A DNA stretch of 64,000 bases from Planctomycetota bacterium (GTDB taxonomy: Bacteria > Planctomycetota > UBA11346). Positions 17,594-26,582 of the stretch are shown in pieces. Where the stretch lies: assembly GCA_016745075.1 (NCBI GenBank), contig JADGDD010000011.1, positions 1 through 64,000 on the forward strand. The letters run 5' to 3'. The notes under the pieces are model-generated. The model made no database searches, was not told where the DNA came from, and saw only the letters and a list, made by a program, of their open reading frames with translations. Each line of letters opens with the position of its first letter. Position 1 is the first letter of the stretch. The position numbers were made by a program, and so were the translations under genes.

Positions 17594-20500
17594 ATGAACG
17601 ATAACGAATTAAAAAAAATATGGGAACAAACACTCGGGCAGGACGAAGAAAACTGGTCGACACTTTCTGCGGGAGCAACGTATAAGCCCGCAGAAGAACA
17701 CCTGCCAGAAACCCTTTCAGGGCAAACACTCCCATCGGCAACCTTGTCTGGCGGTGATACCGTGTCCGATGGCACTGTCTCTGATGGCGGAACGCTTATT
17801 GGTGACGGTATTGCTCAAATGTCTGGTGGAGCAACAGATACAGCACAATACGATATTCTCTCAGAAATTGGTCGTGGTGGTATGGGCGTTATTTATCGCG
17901 CTCGCCAAGGTAGTTTGCGTCGTGACGTTGCCATCAAGCAAATTATTCCTGAACAGGCAAATGAAAACGCCAAAGGGAAGTTTGTTTCAGAAGCTTTGGT
18001 GACGGGTGTACTTGATCACCCGAATATCGTTCCTGTTCATGAACTTGGACAAACCGCTGATGGTAATGTTTTTCTCTCCATGAAATTGGTGGGCGGTACG
18101 GAGTGGAAAGATTTACTTCACCCGAAAACCGACGATGAAAAAAGCAAAGCCGCTGAACATGACGAACAATCGCATATCAGTATTTTATTAAATGTGTGTA
18201 ATGCCATCGCCTTTGCCCATAGCAAAGGTATTGTCCATCGTGATCTCAAACCAGAAAATGTTATGGTTGGAGAGTTCGGCGAAGTCCTCGTTATGGACTG
18301 GGGCATCGCCGTTGATATTAGCGAACAGAAATCTGATGATGCCCGTGCGCAACATAAAAGCACGGTTAAAGGCCCCAGCGGTACACCGTCTTACATGCCG
18401 CCGGAACTCGCTGAAGGCCGTGGCTCGGACATAGGTCCGTGGACTGATGTGTATTTACTTGGCGCTATGTTGCATGAAGTGTTAACTGGAGCGCCGCCGC
18501 ATTTGGGTAATAATCTCATGGCGGTATTACTTGCTGCTAGTAAGAGCGAACCCAAAATCTATCCTGCATCTGTACCAGCAGGTTTACAGGCCATCTGCCA
18601 CAAGGCGATGGCGCGAGATAGAGATGCGCGCTATGAGTCGGTAGATGCATTTCGTGCTGCTGTTGAGGATTATTTGCAGCACCGCGAATCTGCACTTATT
18701 ACTGATACAGCAGATGAAGAGCTGTCTGCTTTGCCACGCGAAGTTGGTAGCGATCAACAGAATGATATTTATGGCCGTTATGCAAAAGTGGTCGCGCGTT
18801 ATGAGCAGGCCTTAGAACTTTGGTCGGCAAACGGTCGTGCAGAAACGGGTGCTCGCCAAGCGCGTGAAGCCTATGCTCACCTTGCCCTTGCAGGTGGTGA
18901 CCTTGGTCTTGCCGAGGCCCAAGCGGCACCTTTGCCAGCAGATGAAAAAGCCAACGCTTTACGCGCAGAGATTACAGCCGCGCAAGCGGCTCGCCAAAAA
19001 GCAGCGGCAGCCGCAAAACGCATGCGCCTTGGTTTACTTGCAGCGCTTGTGCTGATTATCGCAGGCCTTGGTATTGGTATTATGCTTGTCAGTAATGAAC
19101 AGGCAAAAACAGCAGAACAGCGAGACAATGCGAAAAAGGCGGAACAAAAAGCGACAGAACAAGAAGGTATAGCCAAACAACAGCGTGATGAAGCACAGCT
19201 CGCAGGCTGGAAGGCCGCAACTTTAGCTTCTAACGCCATCGCCAAAGAGCGCCCAACAATAGCTCAGGCAGAATCTGCTTTGGCTTTGCGGGTTGCTCGT
19301 GAAATTCATCCAGACCTCGCTCCACAATCCGCAGGACAAAACATCCGTGGTTTAGCACATGATGCTTGGTTACGTTATGCTTACACAGAGCCGATGAAAA
19401 AGCCGGTATGGAATGTAGCAACACCGGGAGCGGTGCGTGCTTTATTTGCGGATAAACAAGGTATCGTTGTTTTTGCGGAGCATGGGCCATTGTTTGTGTT
19501 GAATCCCGTTAATGGCCAGATTCAATATTCACTCGCTGGTTCTGATGCGGAAAAAATACAATCTGGCCATATAAACATGAGCTCAAATGGAAAATTTCTT
19601 GTAGCCAATCAACGAGATGAACATGGTACAGCAAGGTTGAAGGTTTGGAATGTCAGTGACGGGACACTCGTACATCAGTTTAAAGAAGGTTTTAGAAACG
19701 GGCTTTGTGCTTTAAATAGTGACGGCACATATGTGATTGTTGCTCGAGATAATGCATGGAATAGCCAACGGCCATTGCGTCTGTATCGCCTTGCTGATGG
19801 AAAAGAATTATCATTACCAACCATGCAGCGAGTAGGTGCCTCAGGAGGAGAATTTAGCGGTATTATGAGCCGCCTACAAGTTGAAGGTGTGGTTTTAAAT
19901 GCAGATGGCACCGTTAATAAATATTCAAGCGTGCATATGGTGGAAGAAGGCATTAGCACCTCTATTTGGGCTTCAGCTTCACAGAATCATGAAGTAAGAA
20001 GTACACAGATAGATTGTGGCACCTTGGTGCGTACTGGTGGTCTCGGAAATCTGTCGATGCTTGATAATAGACGGCATTGGTATCGCCAACATGGCGGAAC
20101 AACACAATTACAAACACCGGATTTGTCTGTACAAGAACGTATGGGTTTAATTGCTCAAAACGGGGTTGGGAAAGACCGTTGGCTTGCGCCAGTGGCATCT
20201 TGTACCGCTTGGGATAGATGGAGAAACGGTGATGGACAACATTGGGCGGTGCTTGCAGACCAAGAAGGTCGAGTGCACTGTTTTTCGCTTGATCCAGATA
20301 TAACAGAAAGTCGTGAGACACTGAAGATAGCGGAAGGGAGCATTAACCGTGGTTGGCATTTACAATCTGGTCACTTATTAACCTTGGTTGAAACGATGGA
20401 TGAAATAATGGTGATGTGGTGCATGGACCTGACTACAGAAAAACTTCTTTGGTCTGAGCCGCTGTTTAACACCGTTATAGATGCTGCGGTATCACCGTCA

Positions 20501-21370
20501 GAAGAGTGGATGGCAGTTGCTCATCGTGATGAATATAAAACACGAGCAGATAGAGAAGCGGCACAATTTGGTGGTGGTGATATGACTGGCAGTTTGACGT
20601 TTGTGCGTTTACAAACGGGCGAATGCATTGATGTACAACTGAATGATAAACCGCTGGTAGCAGCAGATACATTGGCATGGTCTGATGATAGTCGTCTGTG
20701 TTTGGTGGCGCATGGAAAAAAAGTTAGTGGATTACATGTTGCTGCTCCAGCGGCGGCTACCTCTGTATTTACGTTTCAGCATAGTTGTGCGGTGCAGTCA
20801 TTGGTCTGGCATAACGACGGTCTCATCATCATTGATGAGACCGGTGCTGGTTTTCTTGTGGGACAAGATGGAGCCGTTTTAAAAACACTCAAGGCAGGCG
20901 CAGGCCTGCGCCGTATAGTACGGACAGAAACAAAATTTTATGCTTTAGACGTAGACGGTCGGATCTGGAGATATGATGCCGATTGTATGGCACGTGGTCG
21001 TATTGAGTCTTTCCAAACCTATAACACAGCACGCATCCAAGCAAGTCAAGATGGCGTTGTGTTACAGGTTGCTGATCAATTAATCAATCCGAATGATGGC
21101 AGTATATTGGCAAAGGATTTATACGGATTCGTTTTGTCAGTGGACCGTCGCAGTGCATGGGCCGTTCGTACCGATTACGATGAGGGTGGTGTGTTGATCA
21201 GACAACGCCACTTCATTGCAGATGGTGTGCCAGCAGATTTACCACCACTACAAGGAAACGAAACAACATGGGATACGGCTGAAGAAAATGAAGTGTTCCA
21301 TATTAACGAAGAAGGTCCGTGGGCAGGAACAGTTACACCTAAAGGGCAGTTCTCAACAGGAATAAAATAA
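17594..21370 (+). CDS. transmembrane Hanks kinase with periplasmic beta-propeller (1)
   Basis: This 1258-residue protein has a Thr/Ser/Gly-rich N-terminal tail (1-80) with TVSD repeats, then a kinase domain (about 86-360). The kinase has GRGGMGV, Lys115, HRDLKPEN (Asp217), DWG in place of DFG (235-237), and GTPSYMPPE. A helical linker (about 385-475) and one membrane helix (about 478-499) follow. The last 750 residues are WD40-like or PQQ-like blades outside the cytoplasm, probably the sensor. Its first 490 residues are almost the same as those of the kinases at 21370 and 26583, while the sensor differs. Its stop overlaps the next start (TAATG). Confidence 0.92.
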   Translation: MNDNELKKIWEQTLGQDEENWSTLSAGATYKPAEEHLPETLSGQTLPSATLSGGDTVSDGTVSDGGTLIGDGIAQMSGGATDTAQYDILSEIGRGGMGVIYRARQGSLRRDVAIKQIIPEQANENAKGKFVSEALVTGVLDHPNIVPVHELGQTADGNVFLSMKLVGGTEWKDLLHPKTDDEKSKAAEHDEQSHISILLNVCNAIAFAHSKGIVHRDLKPENVMVGEFGEVLVMDWGIAVDISEQKSDDARAQHKSTVKGPSGTPSYMPPELAEGRGSDIGPWTDVYLLGAMLHEVLTGAPPHLGNNLMAVLLAASKSEPKIYPASVPAGLQAICHKAMARDRDARYESVDAFRAAVEDYLQHRESALITDTADEELSALPREVGSDQQNDIYGRYAKVVARYEQALELWSANGRAETGARQAREAYAHLALAGGDLGLAEAQAAPLPADEKANALRAEITAAQAARQKAAAAAKRMRLGLLAALVLIIAGLGIGIMLVSNEQAKTAEQRDNAKKAEQKATEQEGIAKQQRDEAQLAGWKAATLASNAIAKERPTIAQAESALALRVAREIHPDLAPQSAGQNIRGLAHDAWLRYAYTEPMKKPVWNVATPGAVRALFADKQGIVVFAEHGPLFVLNPVNGQIQYSLAGSDAEKIQSGHINMSSNGKFLVANQRDEHGTARLKVWNVSDGTLVHQFKEGFRNGLCALNSDGTYVIVARDNAWNSQRPLRLYRLADGKELSLPTMQRVGASGGEFSGIMSRLQVEGVVLNADGTVNKYSSVHMVEEGISTSIWASASQNHEVRSTQIDCGTLVRTGGLGNLSMLDNRRHWYRQHGGTTQLQTPDLSVQERMGLIAQNGVGKDRWLAPVASCTAWDRWRNGDGQHWAVLADQEGRVHCFSLDPDITESRETLKIAEGSINRGWHLQSGHLLTLVETMDEIMVMWCMDLTTEKLLWSEPLFNTVIDAAVSPSEEWMAVAHRDEYKTRADREAAQFGGGDMTGSLTFVRLQTGECIDVQLNDKPLVAADTLAWSDDSRLCLVAHGKKVSGLHVAAPAAATSVFTFQHSCAVQSLVWHNDGLIIIDETGAGFLVGQDGAVLKTLKAGAGLRRIVRTETKFYALDVDGRIWRYDADCMARGRIESFQTYNTARIQASQDGVVLQVADQLINPNDGSILAKDLYGFVLSVDRRSAWAVRTDYDEGGVLIRQRHFIADGVPADLPPLQGNETTWDTAEENEVFHINEEGPWAGTVTPKGQFSTGIK

Positions 21371-24300
21371 TGAATGAGAGCGACATAAAAACAGTGTGGG
21401 AAAAAACTCTTGGGCAAAGCGAAGAGCATTGGTCGACACTCTCTGCTGGTGCAACCTATAAACCAGCAGACGAACAACTTCCAGATACCTTATCTGGTCA
21501 AACCCTCCCATCAGCAACCTTGTCTGGCGGTGATACCGTGTCCGATGGCACTGTATCTGATGGCGGAACGCTTATTGGTGACGGTATTGCTCAAATGTCT
21601 GGTGGAGCAACAGATACAGCGCAATACGATATTCTCTCAGAAATTGGCCGTGGTGGTATGGGCGTTATTTATCGCGCTCGCCAAGGTAGCTTGCGTCGTG
21701 ATGTTGCCATTAAACAAATAATTCCCGAACAGGCGAACGCCAACGCTCAAGGAAAATTTGTTTCAGAAGCTTTGGTGACGGGTGTGCTTGATCATCCCAA
21801 TATTGTTCCCGTTCATGAACTTGGGCAAACGGCAGACGGTAATGTTTTTCTGTCAATGAAATTGGTGGGTGGTACGGAGTGGAAAGATTTACTCCATCCG
21901 AAAACTGACGATGAAAAAGGCAAAGCCGCTGAACATGACGAACAATCGCACATCAGCATTTTATTAAATGTGTGTAACGCTATCGCCTTTGCCCACAGCA
22001 AAGGTATTGTCCATCGTGACCTCAAACCAGAAAATGTTATGGTTGGAGAATTTGGCGAAGTCCTCGTTATGGACTGGGGTATCGCTGTTGATATTAGCGA
22101 ACAAAGAAATGATGATGCTCGTGCGCAACATAAAAGTACGGTAAAAGGTCCCAGTGGCACACCATCCTACATGCCCCCAGAATTGGCAGAAGGTCGTGGC
22201 TCTGATATTGGTCCATGGACCGATGTCTATTTACTTGGTGCGATTTTGCATGAAGTCCTAACGGGTGCACCGCCACATCTTGGCAATAATCTGATGGCGG
22301 TGTTATTGGCCGCCAGTAAAAGCGAGCCGAAAAGTTATCTTGCATCAGTGCCAGCAGGTTTGCAGGCGATTTGTCACAAAGCGATGGCTCGCAGTATTCA
22401 AGACCGTTATCAATCTATAGAAGCATTGCGAGCGGCGATTGAAGAATATGTGCAGCATCGTGAATCCATGCTGATTACTGATAAGGCGGATAAAGAATTA
22501 ACAGCACTTCCAACAGCAATTTCCACAGAAAACCGCAATGATATTTATGGACGCTACGCAAAAGTAGTTGCTCGCTATGAACAAGCGCTTGAACTGTGGA
22601 GCGCTAATGGCAGCGCTGAAATGGGCGTAGATAAAGCGCGGGAAGCCTACGCACGTCTTGCCCTTGCCGGTGGGGACCTTGGTTTAGCCGCAGCGCAGGC
22701 GGCACCATTATCAAATAATGCCTTACAGGCAGAGATAGCAAAAACTCAAGAATCTCGCCGTAAAGCTGCTGCCGCAGTTAAACGGATGCGCCTTGGTCTT
22801 ATTGTGGCGGTGGTGCTTATTATGCTGGGTCTTGGTATTGGCATATCGCTTATTATCCATGAACAAAGTAAAACAGCAGCAGAACGAGATAAAGCCGTTC
22901 AAGCGGAACAAGATGCGCAACAACAAAAAACAGAAGCAGAAAAACAGCGAGACATTGCTCACCAAGCACGGGCAGCAGAAACAGAACAGCGACAAGAAGT
23001 TGAGCGTCGTTTAGTGGGCGCAAGCGCGGGGGCTGTTCTATCACTTGCTCGCGGTGCGCAGCAAGATGCTTTGTTAGAAGAGTTAGAAGACTTGTGTGCG
23101 CGTACTGGCACGGGCGCTTTATTGCCAGCTCTTTTACGCGGAGAATGTGCAGCCAATGGAAACATACCAAAGCTGGTGATTCCACGTGGAGACAGTGCCG
23201 CTACCAGTTTTATACGGCGTTGGTCTGATGACGGGCGGTATCGTCAAGAATTTCATAATGGCAATGAGGAGTGGGTTTTTAATAACGCGCTTCCTGTGCC
23301 GGGAGTTCTCGTAGAGAAAAATACGCAAACGTTCTTCCACGAAGCCGTAGCGTGGGCAGAAACGAGTTGGGATTGGGGCCCCGTTGGTGGTGGAGCTGTG
23401 CCCGACTCTTCTCCGTTTACCTTGCATTCTTTTATGGACGGAACAGCTCATAGCTTTCTTGATATTCTTTTCAAAGAAGAAGAACTCTACGCAGTTTCTG
23501 TCCCATCACAGTTAGATAGAATCGTGAAAGCTGATATTGCAGGCAATCCACCGCGTGTGGTTGTGGTGGAAGATACAACGGTAGACGATCAAAGTGAAGA
23601 TCTCGGTATGTCCTTTTTTGCCTATCATGTGACGGACAATGATGAGGAAGCTTTGCGGTTGCGACGAAGCTGGGAGTGGATTGATGCTCCACTTATTTCG
23701 CATGCGTGGCTTTCTGATGATGGGCGTTGGGGCGGTGTTTTATTTGCACGGTATGACGATAGCGACCCCGATGGATACGAAGAATTGTCTTTGCTCTCTG
23801 GTCAGTCCATGCAAGTGTTTCCCGCTGATCGCCCTCTGTTTGAAAGCTGGCCAGTACCACGCCCAAACGCGTTAGTGGATGACGGTGGAACGCAAATCTC
23901 TTTTCCGGTGTGCGGCGCTATAGATGAAACAGGCCTCATTATTGCTATTGCACATGGCCCCCATCTCACCATTCAAGATCGCATGACTGGCGTAGTGTTA
24001 ACAGAAGTACAGTTACCAGAGATAATCAGTGATATGAGCTTTGACGCAGACGGTGGTCGTTTGTTTTTAGGCCTTGGTGACCCCAATAATGTTACTCGTT
24101 ATGTGCAAACAGGATTTGCAGAAGACGAGTACATGCCCATAGCACAACGTCTGCCTGCGGCTCCTGGAGCAACAGACCGAGTGAGCATACCGTGCTGGGA
24201 TGGTCTCAGCGGAACGATTCATACGTTAGGCGCTGGTGGGCGACCAGCCGTTGCTGTGCATTATACCAAAGACGCGCTCTACGTTGGTGGTGATGGTTTC

Positions 24301-25233
24301 CTTAGCGCCTGCTCAGAGATAGATGGTGGTGTGTCGCGGGAGTATAGCACGCAGTCTGATTTTGGTCGTGTTGTTCGCAGCATTGATGTTTCTGCGGACG
24401 GTTCGTTACTTGCGTATGCGGCTAGTGCAGCGGATGCAGAGTTGCAGTTAGCGGCTGCCGTGCTGCAAGGCTTTCATATTAGCAAGCAATCTGAATGGGG
24501 TATTATTGATACGGCAAGTGCTGAACATACAGAAAAAGGTTCGCATCAGCAGGCGTGGACAACAGATATTGAAATAAGCGGAAACAACCGTGCGCTTATT
24601 CGTGATGAACAAGCCGTTACCCTTCTTGCCTTAGGTACACAACCTCAAAGTATTTTTCAAGGTGCAGCACAAGCCACTACATTATTGGGCGACCTTCCGC
24701 TTGTGGTGAGCAAAGGCCTTATTGGTTTACATGATCCACTCAGCGGCGTACGCCTTGGCACCATAGCAAAAGATTTACAAGACGTGCTCAAACCAGTAAC
24801 AGGGTTTGATAAAATAATTGCAGGAAGTCACTCCTATAGCAGCCGTAATGGTCATTATTTTATGATAACAACGGCAAAATATTGCACCGTGTTAGATGTT
24901 CAAGACGCAATTATTGATGATGAACGCGCCCAAGCGGCGCAACAAGCCTACGATGTTATCCGTACAAATAGCACAGACCCGCAGGCACTTTCAACCTTAT
25001 TTCATTGGTACAAAGATCTGCGTATGTATGCTCTCGCAGATGAAGTCCATCGCTGGTGCGAACATATCAATATCGAACTTCCGCTGGTAGATAGCGCCCG
25101 TGTTGCATGGGCTGTAGGCAACACCCACAAGGCTAAGCGTCTCTTTACTGCGGCACTAGAAAAAAGTGTTGGCCCTATGTGGTATATAAGCCGTTGCCTT
25201 TCTACATTACAACAATCAATTAAAAACTCGTGA
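21370..25233 (+). CDS. transmembrane Hanks kinase with periplasmic sensor domain (2)
   Basis: This 1287-residue protein has the same N-terminal tail, kinase domain (Lys115, Asp217, DWG 235-237), helical linker and membrane helix (about 474-496) as its upstream neighbour. A coiled stretch (about 500-545) and a different, beta-rich extracytoplasmic region follow. The end (about 1180-1287) is helical and TPR-like (YDVIRTNSTDPQALSTLFHWYKDLRMYALADEVHRW, by segments). Start and upstream stop share one base, so translation is coupled. It is active by motif content. The sensor ligand is unknown. Confidence 0.92.
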   Translation: MNESDIKTVWEKTLGQSEEHWSTLSAGATYKPADEQLPDTLSGQTLPSATLSGGDTVSDGTVSDGGTLIGDGIAQMSGGATDTAQYDILSEIGRGGMGVIYRARQGSLRRDVAIKQIIPEQANANAQGKFVSEALVTGVLDHPNIVPVHELGQTADGNVFLSMKLVGGTEWKDLLHPKTDDEKGKAAEHDEQSHISILLNVCNAIAFAHSKGIVHRDLKPENVMVGEFGEVLVMDWGIAVDISEQRNDDARAQHKSTVKGPSGTPSYMPPELAEGRGSDIGPWTDVYLLGAILHEVLTGAPPHLGNNLMAVLLAASKSEPKSYLASVPAGLQAICHKAMARSIQDRYQSIEALRAAIEEYVQHRESMLITDKADKELTALPTAISTENRNDIYGRYAKVVARYEQALELWSANGSAEMGVDKAREAYARLALAGGDLGLAAAQAAPLSNNALQAEIAKTQESRRKAAAAVKRMRLGLIVAVVLIMLGLGIGISLIIHEQSKTAAERDKAVQAEQDAQQQKTEAEKQRDIAHQARAAETEQRQEVERRLVGASAGAVLSLARGAQQDALLEELEDLCARTGTGALLPALLRGECAANGNIPKLVIPRGDSAATSFIRRWSDDGRYRQEFHNGNEEWVFNNALPVPGVLVEKNTQTFFHEAVAWAETSWDWGPVGGGAVPDSSPFTLHSFMDGTAHSFLDILFKEEELYAVSVPSQLDRIVKADIAGNPPRVVVVEDTTVDDQSEDLGMSFFAYHVTDNDEEALRLRRSWEWIDAPLISHAWLSDDGRWGGVLFARYDDSDPDGYEELSLLSGQSMQVFPADRPLFESWPVPRPNALVDDGGTQISFPVCGAIDETGLIIAIAHGPHLTIQDRMTGVVLTEVQLPEIISDMSFDADGGRLFLGLGDPNNVTRYVQTGFAEDEYMPIAQRLPAAPGATDRVSIPCWDGLSGTIHTLGAGGRPAVAVHYTKDALYVGGDGFLSACSEIDGGVSREYSTQSDFGRVVRSIDVSADGSLLAYAASAADAELQLAAAVLQGFHISKQSEWGIIDTASAEHTEKGSHQQAWTTDIEISGNNRALIRDEQAVTLLALGTQPQSIFQGAAQATTLLGDLPLVVSKGLIGLHDPLSGVRLGTIAKDLQDVLKPVTGFDKIIAGSHSYSSRNGHYFMITTAKYCTVLDVQDAIIDDERAQAAQQAYDVIRTNSTDPQALSTLFHWYKDLRMYALADEVHRWCEHINIELPLVDSARVAWAVGNTHKAKRLFTAALEKSVGPMWYISRCLSTLQQSIKNS

Positions 25234-25244
25234 AAGGAGTATTT

Positions 25245-26000
25245 ATGTTACGTTTTTTATCTCTTCTCTGCTGTAGTATGTATGTTATGACAGCACTTTC
25301 TGCGGCCGACTGGTCGGGTCGTATTTCGTGGGAGAGTTCTGTTACGCCAGTTGACCCAAGTAATAAAGACAATGTCGATATGGCTGAAATGGTGAGCAGT
25401 ATGGCGCCTGATTTTTCTTACCATTGTTCACCAGATGAGCGCAGTATTGTATTTACTTCTTTGAGTAAGTATTCAAAAACATACACTGATCGCATTTGGT
25501 ATAGCAATGATGCCGATCAAACGTTTTGGTATGTAAAGAACCGTTACAAAGAAATAAATACGATTGATTCTGGACAATGGCAAACAGCAAAGAATGCCGA
25601 TTTTGATCGTGACACACAGCAGAATGTTAAAGATTTTTTGGCCCATAAAAAACTGTATTCAACAGACATTGAAAAAATAGGTGACGGTGAAGTTATTGCG
25701 GGATTACCAACAACGCATTATCGAGTTGTTAAATCAGGTTTTGTGCGTGAACATGCAAGTGCAGAACTGTGGATTCATGATGCAATAACTCTGACTCGCG
25801 CTCGTTGGCAATCTAAAGTTCTTAATGAAGATGGTACAGAAAAAGCTACTTTGTCAGCATCTCCTTTACCTTTGTCTATTCCAGTTGATACGGGTGTTAT
25901 CCTAAAAATTGTGGTTATAGAAAATGGTGTTAATCTTAGCTACACCGCAACAGAGGTGCAGGCAAATGATGCGCGTCATCCTGTACAAGAGAAAAAATAA
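25245..26000 (+). CDS. secreted DUF4412-like protein
   Basis: The ATG at 25245 has AAAGGAGT upstream, so the product is about 251 residues starting MLRFLSLLCC with a signal peptide cut near LSAADW. A GTG start 5 codons earlier is less likely. The body is beta-rich with conserved Trp/Tyr and a KIGDGEVIAGLPTTHYRV stretch, recalling the DUF4412/LolA-like outer-membrane-associated fold. This is a resemblance, not a firm assignment. It lies between kinases 2 and 3 of the transmembrane type with almost no gaps, so it is probably a periplasmic partner of the array. Confidence 0.65.
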   Translation: MLRFLSLLCCSMYVMTALSAADWSGRISWESSVTPVDPSNKDNVDMAEMVSSMAPDFSYHCSPDERSIVFTSLSKYSKTYTDRIWYSNDADQTFWYVKNRYKEINTIDSGQWQTAKNADFDRDTQQNVKDFLAHKKLYSTDIEKIGDGEVIAGLPTTHYRVVKSGFVREHASAELWIHDAITLTRARWQSKVLNEDGTEKATLSASPLPLSIPVDTGVILKIVVIENGVNLSYTATEVQANDARHPVQEKK

Positions 26001-26573
26001 ATGCGTTTGTTCTTTTCTATCTGTGTGCTGGCAGCCTGTGTTGTATTCAACACAGGCTGCCAAGAAGAGATTGTTGATGATACAAGGCCACTAGAGGTAC
26101 AAGAAGATACCAGCAAAAAATCTGGTGCTGTGGTGACGTGGTATGACAGTGGTGCAACAGAATCAGAACAAAATTATAAAGATGGCCAACTACATGGGCG
26201 TTCGCAGTGGTGGTATGAAAACGGCAATCGTCAGCGTGAAGAAATGTATGAACAGGGCAAGCGTCATGGAATAACACGCTCTTGGTTTTTTGATGGTGCG
26301 AAGCGAAGTGAAGAAACTTATGAATATGACGTACGTCAAGGTACGTGTTTTATTTGGTATACGAACGGTCAGATAATGACCGAGGCACAATACCAAGATG
26401 ACAAACTGCACGGCCACATGGAAAGCTGGTATCAGAGCGGTCAAAAAATGATGGATTTCCATTATGATACCGGCAAGGAAACCGGAACCTGTACGATATG
26501 GCATGAAGACGGCTCCGTAAAGAAAACGAAAACATTTACTGACACTCAAGCGGTTTTAGAAGATGAAAAATAG
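26001..26573 (+). CDS. MORN-variant repeat lipoprotein
   Basis: This 190-residue lipoprotein has a signal ending FNTGC (Cys about 20). It has five to six repeats of about 23 residues with the pattern W-Y-x-x-G-x-x-x-x-E-x-x-Y-x-x-G-x-x-x-G: WYDSGATESEQNYKDGQLHG, then WYENGNRQREEMYEQG and so on. This is the MORN_2/YwqK-type repeat family, sometimes annotated as an antitoxin without good evidence. The ATG immediately follows the previous stop. It is likely anchored in a membrane facing the periplasm, near the kinase sensors. Confidence 0.85.
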   Translation: MRLFFSICVLAACVVFNTGCQEEIVDDTRPLEVQEDTSKKSGAVVTWYDSGATESEQNYKDGQLHGRSQWWYENGNRQREEMYEQGKRHGITRSWFFDGAKRSEETYEYDVRQGTCFIWYTNGQIMTEAQYQDDKLHGHMESWYQSGQKMMDFHYDTGKETGTCTIWHEDGSVKKTKTFTDTQAVLEDEK

Positions 26574-26582
26574 AGAGACGAC

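Noticed and set aside
26001..26573. YwqK-type antitoxin
   Set aside because: The repeat family is sometimes labelled so, but there is a lipoprotein signal and no toxin partner. The context is the envelope kinase array.
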